64,000 nucleotides of DNA from an uncultured Bacteroides sp. GTDB taxonomy: Bacteria; Bacteroidota; Bacteroidia; Bacteroidales; Bacteroidaceae. Below are positions 21,925-31,107 of this stretch, one piece after another (position 1 is the stretch's first letter; each line of letters starts with the position of its first letter). The notes below the pieces were generated by a model, which saw nothing but the letters and a program-made list of their open reading frames with translations, was not told the DNA's origin and did not search any database. The translations under genes and the position numbers were made by a program. The DNA is taken from positions 14,481 to 78,480 of the forward strand of contig CAAEFE010000092.1 of the NCBI GenBank assembly GCA_900755095.1. The letters run 5' to 3'.

Positions 21925-23667
21925 TTATTGAACAGACCGGAATAAATATACAGAATCACGTTGGGCAGCCGGCACTGTCCATTTCTCCGGAACAAACTTC
22001 CACTGATTCAGGGCTTTGGGGTTCATCGTACCTTTCTTTTCGATATAATTCATCAAATAGAAACGAAGATCTTTATCTGTAGAGAAAATTATGCGGTCCT
22101 TCAAATCCTCCTGCGGAATACCCGATCCTTTCGTCAACAGTTCTCCACCACCATTACCACGATAAGAATTTAAGGCCACTTTATATATCTTATCCATACG
22201 GAAAGGAGAACCGTCCGCCATGCTCGTAATCGTAATCTTTTCTCCCTTCGGTTTTGTCACGTCCACCGTATAAATAATGCCGGAAGCCGAGTCGAAATTA
22301 AAACTGAAGTTCTGGAAAGAAGCCCTGTCTTCCGCACCTTCCCGAGGTTTCTTCTTGAACCAGAGCAGATGATCTTCCGGTGACTTCATCTGGTTCGTCC
22401 ACATATAATAAGACATCTCCAGAAAATCCTTAATCTCCTTTCCGGACAACGTCATCACATACAGCATATTCTCATACTTATACAAGTTGAACATATCACT
22501 GACAAACACATCCCCTTTCTTTATCTCCGCATCAAACGAAAGCGGAGCGGCAAAAGAGATGTCAGCTCCGGTTATATCGAGCTGTAAAGTATGTATCAAA
22601 TCAATAAAAGCAGAAGGACCGAAGAAAGCAGGATGAGTAGAGATACTCTCGGTAAAAGTGCCGATCTTCTTGGATACAAACTTCTGCACCGTCTCATATT
22701 GCGGAGCAAAACGCTTCATGAAATCCTCGCTGATTCCGTAAGCTTCCGTTTCTGTCAACTCCCCTTTGACGTCCTTGCTCTGCACCTTTCCATCTTTCAG
22801 TTTCAAGGTCACATCGACATTAGACAATACAATTCCATTGCTGGCCGGATCGATAATCAACACCGAATCTCCGGCTACATTCATCACCTTCTTACATTCG
22901 CGGGCATGATCGTGTCCCATCAATACAATATCGAATCCAGGTACATTCTTCGCTACGTTAAGAGAAGCATTCTCATTGTATTTGCCCGACATTTTGAAAG
23001 CCTCCTGTCCGGCATGAAACAATCCGATCACCAAATCCGGATTCTCTTTTTCACGGATAATCTTCATCCATTTGCGTGCCGTCTCTTCCATATCATCGAA
23101 ACGCAAGCCTTTCCACAGATTTTCAGAAAGCCATGCAGGGATGGCAGGAGTAATCATACCCAATACCACAATCTTCACGCCATCACGTTCCAACACCTTA
23201 TAAGGAGCCAGATGGGGTTTTCCCGTAGACGTATCAATGATGTTGGCACCCAACACAGGGAAGTCACAAGTGGCTATCCAACGGTCGAACACAGCACGTC
23301 CCGTTTCCACATCATGGTTCCCCATATTACCGGCATCATATTTCATGAAATTCATCATTTCCGAACAAAGATGAGGAGACACCGTATCTATATAATTATA
23401 GTAATAGGCAGTAGGCTGTCCCTGTAAAATATCACCATTATCCAGCAATATCAGATTCTCTTTATACTGTTCACGCTCTTTCTGCACGAAAGAATAAATA
23501 CGTGCCAGACTACCCTTCCACTCGTGGCGGGTTATAAAATTGTAAGGATAATAATTACCATGTACGTCACTCGTTTCCACAATCTTCAGCTTCACCACCT
23601 TTTCCTGCGCCGCAACAGACAGTACGAGACAGAAAAGCAAGCCATAAATAAATCCTATTCGTTTCAT
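21925..23667 (-). CDS. Secreted 5'-nucleotidase / cyclic phosphodiesterase
   Basis: A 580-residue exported enzyme (signal peptide 1-20, 'LLFCLVLSVAAQ') that removes phosphate from nucleotides in the periplasm. Metal-binding motifs of the calcineurin-like domain: 'ETSDVHGNYYPY' (about 32-43), 'LLDNGDILQGQP', 'NMGNHDVE' and 'LMGHDHARE'. The C-terminal 5'-nucleotidase domain ends with 'ALNSYRGNGGGELLTKG'. It overlaps the sensor kinase gene by 4 nt (ATGA), so the two are co-translated. Confidence 0.93.
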   Translation of the reverse strand: MKRIGFIYGLLFCLVLSVAAQEKVVKLKIVETSDVHGNYYPYNFITRHEWKGSLARIYSFVQKEREQYKENLILLDNGDILQGQPTAYYYNYIDTVSPHLCSEMMNFMKYDAGNMGNHDVETGRAVFDRWIATCDFPVLGANIIDTSTGKPHLAPYKVLERDGVKIVVLGMITPAIPAWLSENLWKGLRFDDMEETARKWMKIIREKENPDLVIGLFHAGQEAFKMSGKYNENASLNVAKNVPGFDIVLMGHDHARECKKVMNVAGDSVLIIDPASNGIVLSNVDVTLKLKDGKVQSKDVKGELTETEAYGISEDFMKRFAPQYETVQKFVSKKIGTFTESISTHPAFFGPSAFIDLIHTLQLDITGADISFAAPLSFDAEIKKGDVFVSDMFNLYKYENMLYVMTLSGKEIKDFLEMSYYMWTNQMKSPEDHLLWFKKKPREGAEDRASFQNFSFNFDSASGIIYTVDVTKPKGEKITITSMADGSPFRMDKIYKVALNSYRGNGGGELLTKGSGIPQEDLKDRIIFSTDKDLRFYLMNYIEKKGTMNPKALNQWKFVPEKWTVPAAQRDSVYLFRSVQ

Positions 23668-25592
23668 TCTTTTTCTATATTTAGCGGATGCGAAAATACG
23701 AACCGTGCCCCACCGGTATAGTCAGGATCGATCCATATACTTCCTTTCCATTTATGCACAATCAATTTACAGATAGACAATCCCAATCCGGTTCCCTGGG
23801 CGTACTCATTCAGCTTTTCAAAACGCTCGAACACAAGTCCCTGTTTTTCTTTCGGGATACCGCATCCGGTATCCGTTACCGAGAAAATAGCCATTTGCTT
23901 TTCCTCATTCACAGAAAAGTCCAAGGTAATCTTCCCGCGTTTCGTAAATTTGTCGGCGTTGGACAGCAGATTAATGATTACCTGTTGCATACGCTGCACA
24001 TCCGTCACCATCCGGAAAGTTTCAAAAGAAGTGGAAAACAAGAACTGATTGTCCGACGACTGCCGTGAAAAACTAACAGAGGCAACCACCTGACTACACA
24101 ACTGCACCACATCACATTCCTCCCACGTCAAAGTCACCCGGTTCGCCTCCAGACGTGAAAGATCGAGAATATCATTAATCAGACGAAGCAACAAATCCGA
24201 ATTGGTTTTGATAATCTTATAATAAGACTGCTGTTCATCCTCCGTGCTACCGCCCATTGCCAGTACATCCGAAAAGCCGACAATCGAGTTCAACGGCGTC
24301 CGTATCTCATGACTCATATTGGCAAGGAAAGCACTCTTCAGACGATTAGACTCTTCCGCCCTGTCTTTCGCTACACGCAAATCCTTCTCCGATTTCAGAA
24401 GCTCGTCTTTCAAACGTTTCGTACGGAAATAATAGAAAAGAGAGATACATAAGCCAAGTACCAGAATCACGAACAAAGCACAAGCAGACCATATCTGATA
24501 AGTATATTGCTGATAGAACGAAACCGGTTGGTTGACAAGCTGCACTTTAAAAGGCAACACGCTTGGGTGCAGCCCCCACTCTTTCACCTTCCGGCTATCC
24601 AATACCGCTTTAGAGCCAATGATCGAAAGATGCTTCCCCGTATCCTCCGGGTGCTGATCCATCCGTATGGACTCCATAGCCATTTCTCCTCCCACTTTCC
24701 GATAATCGGGCAGCACTCCTCCTATCGCCCAATATCCAAGGCTCACCGATGAAGGAGTAAAAGCCGGGATGGTAGGAGTAGCCTCCATCATGGCATACGT
24801 CGCATTCCGCATGAAATACCCCTCGTTCATATCCACACGCCACGTTCCCACCAGAATAACCGTATTTTCGGGCAGCTGTCTCAATTCCTCAACGATGGTA
24901 TAAATAGAATGTCTCCGGCCGTCCATCAAAATCAAATCCAGATCGGGGAACTTCTTCATTTCTTTTCGTACCAACGCTTGCATAGTCACTCCGCCATAAG
25001 TATTGTCCGAGATAAAGGCAATGTGTTTCGTTTTCGGATAGAAAGCTTGAATCATGGAGATATTACCTTCTATATTATATTGATTGATAAATCCCGATTC
25101 CAGTTCGGGAATATCCAGATGATCTTCAAAGATATCGACAGATTCGGGCATCCAGCAATCAAGGTTTTCCACCGTATCTTTTGGCAATATCACCACATTA
25201 CTACTGGCCAGACTGCACATCACCGGCACTTTCACCTGCATTTCATCCCTCTGCGACAAATAGGCAGCCCACGCTTCCTGTCCTAATAAAATAATTTGTG
25301 CCGGATGCTTTTCTCCCTGATATTTAGCCAGAATCTGCGTCATCATCGCGCTCCATAACGGAGCCTCCGAGAAACTTTTACAGTTCATGTTTTCGATGAC
25401 AATGTCGCGCTGTCCTCCCAACTTACTATATTCATCCATATAATCGGAAATAGTGACCGAGGTTTGGTGTGCTGCCGGATTATAAGAGCAAATAATCAGA
25501 ATAGGTTTCTTATCTTTAGAGACAGCCAATACTTCCGTTGACTGCAGAAGCCAAAGGAAACAGATAAAAAGATATCCAAGACGTCCCAGCAT
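23664..25592 (-). CDS. Membrane sensor histidine kinase with periplasmic binding domain
   Basis: A 642-residue kinase from MLGRLGYLF (the frame opens at 25688). A signal peptide is followed by an ABC-substrate-binding-like domain (about 25-345), one membrane helix ('IWSACALFVILVLGLCISLF', about 365-385), HisKA with the phospho-acceptor His in 'NMSHEIRTPLNSIVGF', and HATPase_c ('NLLSNADKFTKRG', 'DTGCGIP', 'GTGLGLSIC'). There is no receiver or output domain, and no response regulator lies beside it. Coupling to the 5'-nucleotidase suggests that it senses a nucleoside or related solute. Confidence 0.92.
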   Translation of the reverse strand: MLGRLGYLFICFLWLLQSTEVLAVSKDKKPILIICSYNPAAHQTSVTISDYMDEYSKLGGQRDIVIENMNCKSFSEAPLWSAMMTQILAKYQGEKHPAQIILLGQEAWAAYLSQRDEMQVKVPVMCSLASSNVVILPKDTVENLDCWMPESVDIFEDHLDIPELESGFINQYNIEGNISMIQAFYPKTKHIAFISDNTYGGVTMQALVRKEMKKFPDLDLILMDGRRHSIYTIVEELRQLPENTVILVGTWRVDMNEGYFMRNATYAMMEATPTIPAFTPSSVSLGYWAIGGVLPDYRKVGGEMAMESIRMDQHPEDTGKHLSIIGSKAVLDSRKVKEWGLHPSVLPFKVQLVNQPVSFYQQYTYQIWSACALFVILVLGLCISLFYYFRTKRLKDELLKSEKDLRVAKDRAEESNRLKSAFLANMSHEIRTPLNSIVGFSDVLAMGGSTEDEQQSYYKIIKTNSDLLLRLINDILDLSRLEANRVTLTWEECDVVQLCSQVVASVSFSRQSSDNQFLFSTSFETFRMVTDVQRMQQVIINLLSNADKFTKRGKITLDFSVNEEKQMAIFSVTDTGCGIPKEKQGLVFERFEKLNEYAQGTGLGLSICKLIVHKWKGSIWIDPDYTGGARFVFSHPLNIEKE

Positions 25593-25672
25593 AATTATGC
25601 AGTTTTGATGTGTTAATTCATTAATTGAGTTGCAAATATAGTAAAACTTGTCGGGTTTAGCAGATTTATATG

Positions 25673-25680
25673 TATTTTTG
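25673..25680 (+). promoter_or_regulatory. -7 box for tex
   Basis: TATTTTTG, 31 bp before the tex ATG at 25711, a perfect TAnnTTTG match. TTG at 25648-25650 is a possible -33 element with a slightly long spacer. Confidence 0.6.
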
Positions 25681-25710
25681 TCGCTCATTTACTCTCAAAA
25701 AATACAAATT

Positions 25711-27843
25711 ATGGAATTATTTCACAAGATGATTTCCGGTTTTCTGGGTATACCGGAAAGACAAATAAGTAGTACGCTCCATCTTTTGGGTGAAGGTGCT
25801 ACGATTCCCTTCATCAGTCGTTACCGTAAAGAAGCTACCGGCGGACTGGATGAAGTGCAGATAGAGCAAATAAAAGAGCAACACGATAAGTTGTGCGACA
25901 TAGCCAAACGGAAAGAAACGATTCTCGGCACCATCAACGAGCAGGGAAAACTGACTGCCGAACTGGAGAAACGTATCAACGACACCTGGAATCCGACGGA
26001 ACTGGAAGACATTTATCTTCCTTATAAACCCAAGCGGAAGACACGTGCTGAAGTAGCCCGCCAGAAAGGGTTGGAACCGCTTGCCACCATCCTGATGTTG
26101 CAAAGGGAAAACAATCTTAGTACCAAGGCTGCCTCCTTCGTGAAAGGAGACGTGAAAGATGTGGAAGATGCCCTGAAAGGCGCCCGTGACATCATTGCAG
26201 AGCAAGTGAACGAGGACGAACGTGCCCGCAACACGGTACGTAATCAGTTCAGCCGCCAGGCAGAGATTAGTGCCAAAGTAGTGAAAGGAAAAGAGGAAGA
26301 AGCAGCGAAATACCGCGATTATTTCGATTTCTCCGAGCCACTGAAACGTTGCACGTCCCACCGTCTACTCGCCATCCGCCGGGCAGAGTCGGAAGGGGTG
26401 CTGAAAGTGTCTATCAATCCCGACGACGAGGCCTGCATCGAACGCCTGGAACGTCAGTTCGTACGTGGCAACAACGAGTGTAGCCAGCAGGTGGACGAAG
26501 CCACAGTCGATGCCTACAAGCGTCTGCTCAAGCCCTCCATCGAAACAGAATTTGCCGCTCAATCCAAAGAAAAAGCCGACGAGGAAGCCATCCGGGTATT
26601 CACCGAGAACCTCCGTCAACTTCTTCTCGCCCCTCCATTGGGACAAAAACGGGTGCTCGCCATCGACCCCGGATTCCGTACGGGATGTAAAGTTGTCTGC
26701 CTCGATGCACAAGGCAATCTGTTGCATAATGAGAATATCTATCCGCATCCTCCCGTGAACAAAACAGGAGAAGCTGCTTCCAAACTCCGCAAGATGATTG
26801 AGGCCTATCAGATAGAAGCCATTTCCATCGGCAACGGAACGGCAAGCCGTGAGACAGAAGATTTCATCAACAGCCAAAGCTTCGACCGTCAGATACCCGT
26901 GTTTGTAGTCAGTGAGCAGGGAGCTTCCATTTATTCGGCTTCGAAGATTGCCCGCGACGAGTTTCCCGATTATGACGTAACGGTGCGGGGAGCAGTCTCC
27001 ATCGGCCGCCGCCTGATGGACCCGTTGGCAGAATTGGTGAAGATAGATCCTAAATCCATCGGTGTAGGTCAATACCAGCACGATGTAGACCAGACAAAAC
27101 TGAAAAAAGCGCTCGATCAGACAGTAGAGAATTGCGTGAACCTGGTCGGTGTAAACCTGAATACGGCAAGCAGCCATCTATTGACTTATATCTCCGGACT
27201 GGGACCGCAACTGGCTCAAAACATCGTCAACTACCGGGCGGAAAACGGAGCTTTCGGTTCACGGAAAGAGTTGATGAAAGTTCCTCGCATGGGTGCCAAG
27301 GCTTTCGAACAGTGTGCCGGATTCCTCCGCATCCCCGGAGCCAAGAATCCGCTGGACAACACCGCCGTGCATCCGGAAAGCTACCACATCGTAGAGCAAA
27401 TGGCCAAAGACCTGAAATGTACCATCGACGAACTGATAGCCGACAAGGAACTCCGCCGGAAGATTAACATCTCCGCCTACATCACCCCTACCGTCGGTCT
27501 GCCCACCTTACAGGACATTCTGCAGGAACTCGACAAGCCGGGACGTGACCCGCGTAAGGCTATCAAAGTCTTCGAATTCGACAAGAACGTGCGCACCATA
27601 GCCGATTTGCGCGAAGGAATGATTCTTCCGGGCATCGTAGGCAACATCACCAATTTCGGGGCGTTTGTCGATATAGGTATTAAGGAGAACGGACTGGTGC
27701 ACCTCTCGCAATTAGCGGAACGGTTCATTTCCGATCCGACGGAAGTGGTATCCATCCATCAACACGTCATGGTCAGAGTGATGAATGTAGATTATGACCG
27801 GAAACGGATTCAGCTTAGTATGATCGGGGTACAGCAAGACTGA
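25711..27843 (+). CDS. tex: Tex-family RNA-binding transcription factor
   Basis: A 710-residue cytoplasmic protein associated with RNA polymerase and RNA. The start MELFHKMISG at 25711 follows the promoter; the longer frame from 25648 overlaps it. Domains in order: N-terminal Tex helices (about 1-180), YqgF/RNase H-like domain ('VLAIDPGFRTGCKV', about 320-335), helix-hairpin-helix ('LTYISGLGPQLAQNIVNYR'), and a C-terminal S1 domain ('GMILPGIVGNITNFGAFVDI', about 635-655). Its end overlaps the opposing protease gene by 29 nt. Confidence 0.95.
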   Translation: MELFHKMISGFLGIPERQISSTLHLLGEGATIPFISRYRKEATGGLDEVQIEQIKEQHDKLCDIAKRKETILGTINEQGKLTAELEKRINDTWNPTELEDIYLPYKPKRKTRAEVARQKGLEPLATILMLQRENNLSTKAASFVKGDVKDVEDALKGARDIIAEQVNEDERARNTVRNQFSRQAEISAKVVKGKEEEAAKYRDYFDFSEPLKRCTSHRLLAIRRAESEGVLKVSINPDDEACIERLERQFVRGNNECSQQVDEATVDAYKRLLKPSIETEFAAQSKEKADEEAIRVFTENLRQLLLAPPLGQKRVLAIDPGFRTGCKVVCLDAQGNLLHNENIYPHPPVNKTGEAASKLRKMIEAYQIEAISIGNGTASRETEDFINSQSFDRQIPVFVVSEQGASIYSASKIARDEFPDYDVTVRGAVSIGRRLMDPLAELVKIDPKSIGVGQYQHDVDQTKLKKALDQTVENCVNLVGVNLNTASSHLLTYISGLGPQLAQNIVNYRAENGAFGSRKELMKVPRMGAKAFEQCAGFLRIPGAKNPLDNTAVHPESYHIVEQMAKDLKCTIDELIADKELRRKINISAYITPTVGLPTLQDILQELDKPGRDPRKAIKVFEFDKNVRTIADLREGMILPGIVGNITNFGAFVDIGIKENGLVHLSQLAERFISDPTEVVSIHQHVMVRVMNVDYDRKRIQLSMIGVQQD

Positions 27844-28711
27844 TTGCTTCCCTTTTTTCTCCCCACCACACGATCAGAATCGTAAAAACAATCATAAGTA
27901 CTGTGCAAATGAGCGAGCCTTCAAAACCGAAGGCTCCGCCATTCAGTACGTTTTCTTCGGGCATACGCAAAGTCAGCATGCTCGTCGTGAAATTATTTCC
28001 GCTCACCTGATAACCTAGAATCGGACCTTGAATCCAATTCCAGAAAAGATGAAGAGAGATAGGGAAACACAGATTCCGGGTATAAAGATAGGAAGCACCC
28101 AGCAACATACCGGCAAGTAAGAGATTAAGCATCGGTAGGAAAGCTATTTCTGGATTAAAGATATGCATAAACGCGAATAATGCCGACGAGATGAAGAGCG
28201 CCAGGAATTTATTCATATTAGTATGAAGCAGACGTCCGAGGATATAGCCGCGCATCAGAATTTCTTCAAACAACGCCACTAACAGGAAAAACACCCACGA
28301 CCCCAATAAATCCAACGGCTTAAACTGAAAACCGGTGACTTCTATTTCTCCCAAAACAACAGAGATTCCGAAACCCAGCAAATAGAGCAAGATTGCCATC
28401 AGAAGTCCATACCACAGTCCACTGGCATGTCCTTTTAAAGAAAGTCCCAAATCAGAAAACGGACGACGTTCGAGACGAAGCAAGATTACGGCAGCAGTAA
28501 GAACAGCCAAAAGCATACTGGCCTCCACGAAAATATACCCTACTACTCCCGGATGACGAGCCTCCACTCCAAGAACCAACGACAAGCCTCCGCTAACCAG
28601 TGTCCCATACAATCCAATAAATATGAAAAGTACCACAATAAACAGCGAGATACATGCCCACACAGGAAGTCTTTTGGGTTCTTTCTTCCCATCTATGTTG
28701 TCTGCCTCCAT
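27815..28711 (-). CDS. CPBP-family intramembrane metalloprotease
   Basis: A 298-residue integral membrane protein with about eight hydrophobic segments. The catalytic motif is 'FEEILMRGYILGRL' (about 149-162, the EExxxR type), followed by 'FAFMHI' and later 'HLFWNW', the His-containing motifs of the CAAX-protease/bacteriocin-processing family. Substrates are unknown. Members act in protein maturation or bacteriocin resistance. It converges on tex with a 29-nt overlap. Confidence 0.9.
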   Translation of the reverse strand: MEADNIDGKKEPKRLPVWACISLFIVVLFIFIGLYGTLVSGGLSLVLGVEARHPGVVGYIFVEASMLLAVLTAAVILLRLERRPFSDLGLSLKGHASGLWYGLLMAILLYLLGFGISVVLGEIEVTGFQFKPLDLLGSWVFFLLVALFEEILMRGYILGRLLHTNMNKFLALFISSALFAFMHIFNPEIAFLPMLNLLLAGMLLGASYLYTRNLCFPISLHLFWNWIQGPILGYQVSGNNFTTSMLTLRMPEENVLNGGAFGFEGSLICTVLMIVFTILIVWWGEKREAISLAVPRSY

Positions 28712-28785
28712 TTTTACAATTTGTTAATCCGGCTACAAAATTAGATATAAAACATAAAAAAACATCATGCATTCTCTATTTTTCC

Positions 28786-28793
28786 TATATTTG
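28786..28793 (+). promoter_or_regulatory. -7 box for the leucine-rich-repeat gene
   Basis: TATATTTG, 22 bp before the ATG at 28815; a perfect TAnnTTTG match. Confidence 0.65.
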
Positions 28794-28814
28794 TCAGAAC
28801 AAATCTACAAAATT

Positions 28815-29864
28815 ATGAAAATTAAACTACTATTGATAAGTTTCTTACTGGCCGCTAATGCATTAGGAGCCGCCGCCCAAGTGAGTAAGACGTATTATGT
28901 GAGTAAGCCCGGTACGCTGATTTCCATGATGACTGAAGAGGAAGCCAACAGTGTCACCCACCTCACACTGACCGGAAAACTGAATGCAGAGGACTTCCGG
29001 CATCTCCGTGACGAATTTGCCAATCTGAAAGTATTGGATATTTCGAACGCAGAAATCAAGATGTACAGCGGAAAAGCCGGTACTTATCCCAATGGAAAAT
29101 TCTACATTTATATGCCGAACTTCATCCCTGCCTATGCTTTCTCGAATGTAGTAGGCGGAGTGACCAAAGGTAAAGCCACTCTGGAGAAAGTGATTCTTTC
29201 GGAGAAAACGAAGAATATAGAGGATGCCGCCTTCAAAGGTTGCGAGAACCTGAAAATTTGCCAGATCCGCAAGAAGACAGCTCCCAACCTGTTGCCGGAA
29301 GCGTTGGCAGACAGCGTTACCGCTATCTTCGTCCCCCTGGGCAGCAGCGACTCTTACCGCTACAAAGACAGATGGCAAAACTTTGCGTTTATCGAGGGGG
29401 AACCGGTAGAGACTACCCTGCAAGTGGGCGCCATGGGTAAACTGGAAGAAGAGATTCTGAAAGCGGGACTGCAACCCAGAGACATCAACTTCCTGACCGT
29501 TGAAGGTAAGCTGGACAACGCCGACTTCAAACTGATCCGCGATTATATGCCGAATCTCGTCTCTGTCGATATTTCCAGAACGAACGCAACAGCTATCCCC
29601 GACTTCACTTTCGCACAGAAGAAGTATCTGTTGAATATGAAATTACCTCATAATCTGAAATCTATCGGACAACGGGTATTTAGCAACTGCGGTCGCCTTT
29701 GCGGCACGCTGGAGCTGCCGGCCAGTGTGACGGCTATTGAATTCGGTGCTTTTATGGGATGCGATAATCTTCGCTATGTGTTGGCTACCGGAAATAAGAT
29801 TACGACGCTGGGTGATAATTTGTTCGGGGAGGGAGTTCCGAGTAAGTTGGTTTATAAGAAATAA
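28815..29864 (+). CDS. BspA-like leucine-rich-repeat surface protein
   Basis: A 349-residue exported protein starting at MKIKLLLISF (the frame opens at 28767, inside the promoter). The signal peptide ends near 'LGAAAQ'. The mature protein has BspA-type (TpLRR) repeats, such as 'LEKVILSEKTKNIEDAAFKG' and 'LPHNLKSIGQRVFSNCG', in two blocks separated by 'EGEPVETTLQVGAMGKL'. Such proteins mediate adhesion or binding at the cell surface. It lacks an obvious C-terminal sorting domain. Confidence 0.88.
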   Translation: MKIKLLLISFLLAANALGAAAQVSKTYYVSKPGTLISMMTEEEANSVTHLTLTGKLNAEDFRHLRDEFANLKVLDISNAEIKMYSGKAGTYPNGKFYIYMPNFIPAYAFSNVVGGVTKGKATLEKVILSEKTKNIEDAAFKGCENLKICQIRKKTAPNLLPEALADSVTAIFVPLGSSDSYRYKDRWQNFAFIEGEPVETTLQVGAMGKLEEEILKAGLQPRDINFLTVEGKLDNADFKLIRDYMPNLVSVDISRTNATAIPDFTFAQKKYLLNMKLPHNLKSIGQRVFSNCGRLCGTLELPASVTAIEFGAFMGCDNLRYVLATGNKITTLGDNLFGEGVPSKLVYKK

Positions 29865-29876
29865 AAAAAAAAGAAA

Positions 29877-29921
29877 TTACCCTGATATAAATTGGTGATT
29901 AGTCAACTTATATCAGGGTAA
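29877..29921. terminator. Hairpin terminator between two convergent genes
   Basis: Arms 29877-29890 (TTACCCTGATATAA) and 29908-29921 are perfectly complementary over 14 bp with a 17-nt loop, with A and T runs outside. It serves both the leucine-rich-repeat gene and the small membrane genes on the other strand. A related hairpin lies at 31052-31089. Confidence 0.75.
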
Positions 29922-29941
29922 ATTATTTGAATATTAGGACA

Positions 29942-30196
29942 CTAAGAATCTTTAGAATTCTGCTTTTTCCCCAATTCCTCATGATTTATCTTTTTCATAT
30001 AACTAGTTGCAGATAATGCAATAGCACTTCCTCCCCATAATCCAAATAACAGAAAGAATAAGTAACCCAAATACGCATTCATTTCCATGCCAAGAAGATG
30101 CAAAATAATTAATATAAAAAAATATCCCCAAAAACTATAGAAAAAGCACAGGTGAGAATAATAACATAAATAATATCTGAATTTAGAATCTTTCAT
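29942..30196 (-). CDS. Putative immunity protein, C-terminal half (84 aa)
   Basis: An unrecognised two-helix membrane protein. Its end 'LLFGLWGGSAIALSATSYMK' matches the C-terminal pattern of the 142- and 159-residue genes upstream (Leu-Gly-Leu-x-x-Gly, then Ile, Ala and Tyr at the same spacing). Its start overlaps the stop of the 64-residue gene (ATGA). The two together have the length and layout of one such protein, so this may be half of a split gene. Confidence 0.65.
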   Translation of the reverse strand: MKDSKFRYYLCYYSHLCFFYSFWGYFFILIILHLLGMEMNAYLGYLFFLLFGLWGGSAIALSATSYMKKINHEELGKKQNSKDS

Positions 30197-30387
30197 TTTA
30201 TATTCTTTTTTATAATAGGTATTACAATCAGTGCTAATAATAATGGTAAAGTAAAAGCCATGTCCTTCATAAAAGAAGGCTCATACTCATAGAAAAACAA
30301 CGAGAATAGTATTTTTATAAAACATAGAATATACAGCAAGTTTTGTATATATATAAGATATTTACCAATTTTTCCAAAAGACGTCAT
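30193..30387 (-). CDS. Putative immunity protein, N-terminal half (64 aa)
   Basis: An unrecognised protein with two hydrophobic segments (about 10-32 and 42-58) and a basic end. It starts inside the last codons of an RHS-tip remnant (30362-30472) in another frame and runs by ATGA overlap into the 84-residue gene. Position after a toxin-tip sequence and similarity in layout to the N-terminal halves of the 142- and 159-residue proteins suggest an immunity protein, now in two parts. Confidence 0.6.
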   Translation of the reverse strand: MTSFGKIGKYLIYIQNLLYILCFIKILFSLFFYEYEPSFMKDMAFTLPLLLALIVIPIIKKNIK

Positions 30388-30472
30388 CTAATTTATTTTT
30401 AATAGGTTCAAATATATCATAAGCATTATGTTCTTCGCTAATTTTTGATTGAGTGTCTGTTGCAGCATAACT
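30362..30472 (-). pseudogene. Detached C-terminal tip of an RHS-type protein
   Basis: Thirty-six codons after an in-frame TAG and without a start: the peptide runs SYAATDTQSKISEEHNAYDI and ends 'DDVFWKNW', then TAA. It resembles the last residues of the intact RHS protein ('THTNQVEGREEYSTDYVG', 'DIYNWIKKLFE') in length and position, just before a small membrane-protein gene that starts inside it. It is probably the remnant of a displaced toxin end. The similarity is short and needs an alignment. Confidence 0.5.
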
Positions 30473-30507
30473 CTAAACACACTATTTGTTTTTAATTTCT
30501 TGTCCTC

Positions 30508-30987
30508 TTAGCGAATATGAGATTCTTTCTTGCTGGCTTGCTTCATTTTACGTTCTTGTTTCTTCTTATTAATCTCTTCTAAAGTATATTTCTCCGCTTT
30601 CATGGTTATTTTATATCCAAGAAATAATCCTATTAAAAGCAATAACAGATAATTGTATAATGTAGACTTATATTCAATAGAAAAAGCTATATATACCACA
30701 AGAAAACAACAATATAATCGCGTTATTATTTTATCAGATTTCAAATATAATGCCCGAATAAGACCTTTTCCCTTTAATGGCTGTTTGAGTATCTCTATAT
30801 AAGGGAATAGATAACTCATCATTCCCCCTATCGCTATAATAGATAACGCAATTGCAAGTATTACCCTAATAATAAATATTAAAGCAGGATACTCAAATAA
30901 AAAAGAGGAAAAAATACAATAGGGAATCATCATAAAGCTAAACCATAGTAGTGACTTTTTATATATTGCTATAAATAGATATCTCAT
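30508..30987 (-). CDS. Putative RHS-associated immunity membrane protein (159 aa)
   Basis: A membrane protein with about four hydrophobic segments and a basic Lys/Glu/Gln tail. It is similar to the 142-residue gene upstream at both ends: 'FIAIYKKSLLWFSFMMIPYC' against 'FILIFKRITIFNSILMIIHC', and 'LLLIGLFLGYKITMKAEKY' against 'LLLFGLYLGNKIAIRANQY'. This makes it a paralogue. It has no RHS gene of its own directly upstream. No database family is recognised. Confidence 0.72.
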   Translation of the reverse strand: MRYLFIAIYKKSLLWFSFMMIPYCIFSSFLFEYPALIFIIRVILAIALSIIAIGGMMSYLFPYIEILKQPLKGKGLIRALYLKSDKIITRLYCCFLVVYIAFSIEYKSTLYNYLLLLLIGLFLGYKITMKAEKYTLEEINKKKQERKMKQASKKESHIR

Positions 30988-31051
30988 ATAATAATAAGTT
31001 CGTCGTTAAAGTTTATTTATTTACCATATTTCATCTTGTAGTTTATATACC

Positions 31052-31089
31052 CTGATGTGAGTTCACTAAACTTTAGCTATTCACATCAG
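31052..31089. terminator. Hairpin between two immunity-like genes
   Basis: CTGATGTGA at 31052-31060 pairs perfectly with TCACATCAG at 31081-31089, with a 20-nt loop. The sequence before it (TACCCTGAT) resembles the hairpin at 29877-29921. It may end the RHS/142-residue transcript. Confidence 0.55.
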
Positions 31090-31107
31090 AGTAATAATGT
31101 TGAGGTT

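Noticed and set aside
22591..23427. 278-codon open frame on the plus strand
   Set aside because: It is antisense to the 5'-nucleotidase, whose motifs are clear; the frame has no family pattern or promoter.
23664..25592. Hybrid two-component system
   Set aside because: The protein has HisKA and HATPase domains but no receiver or DNA-binding domain, so it is a plain sensor kinase.
26365..27177. 270-codon open frame opposite tex
   Set aside because: Antisense to a well-conserved tex coding region; composition is a shadow of its codons.
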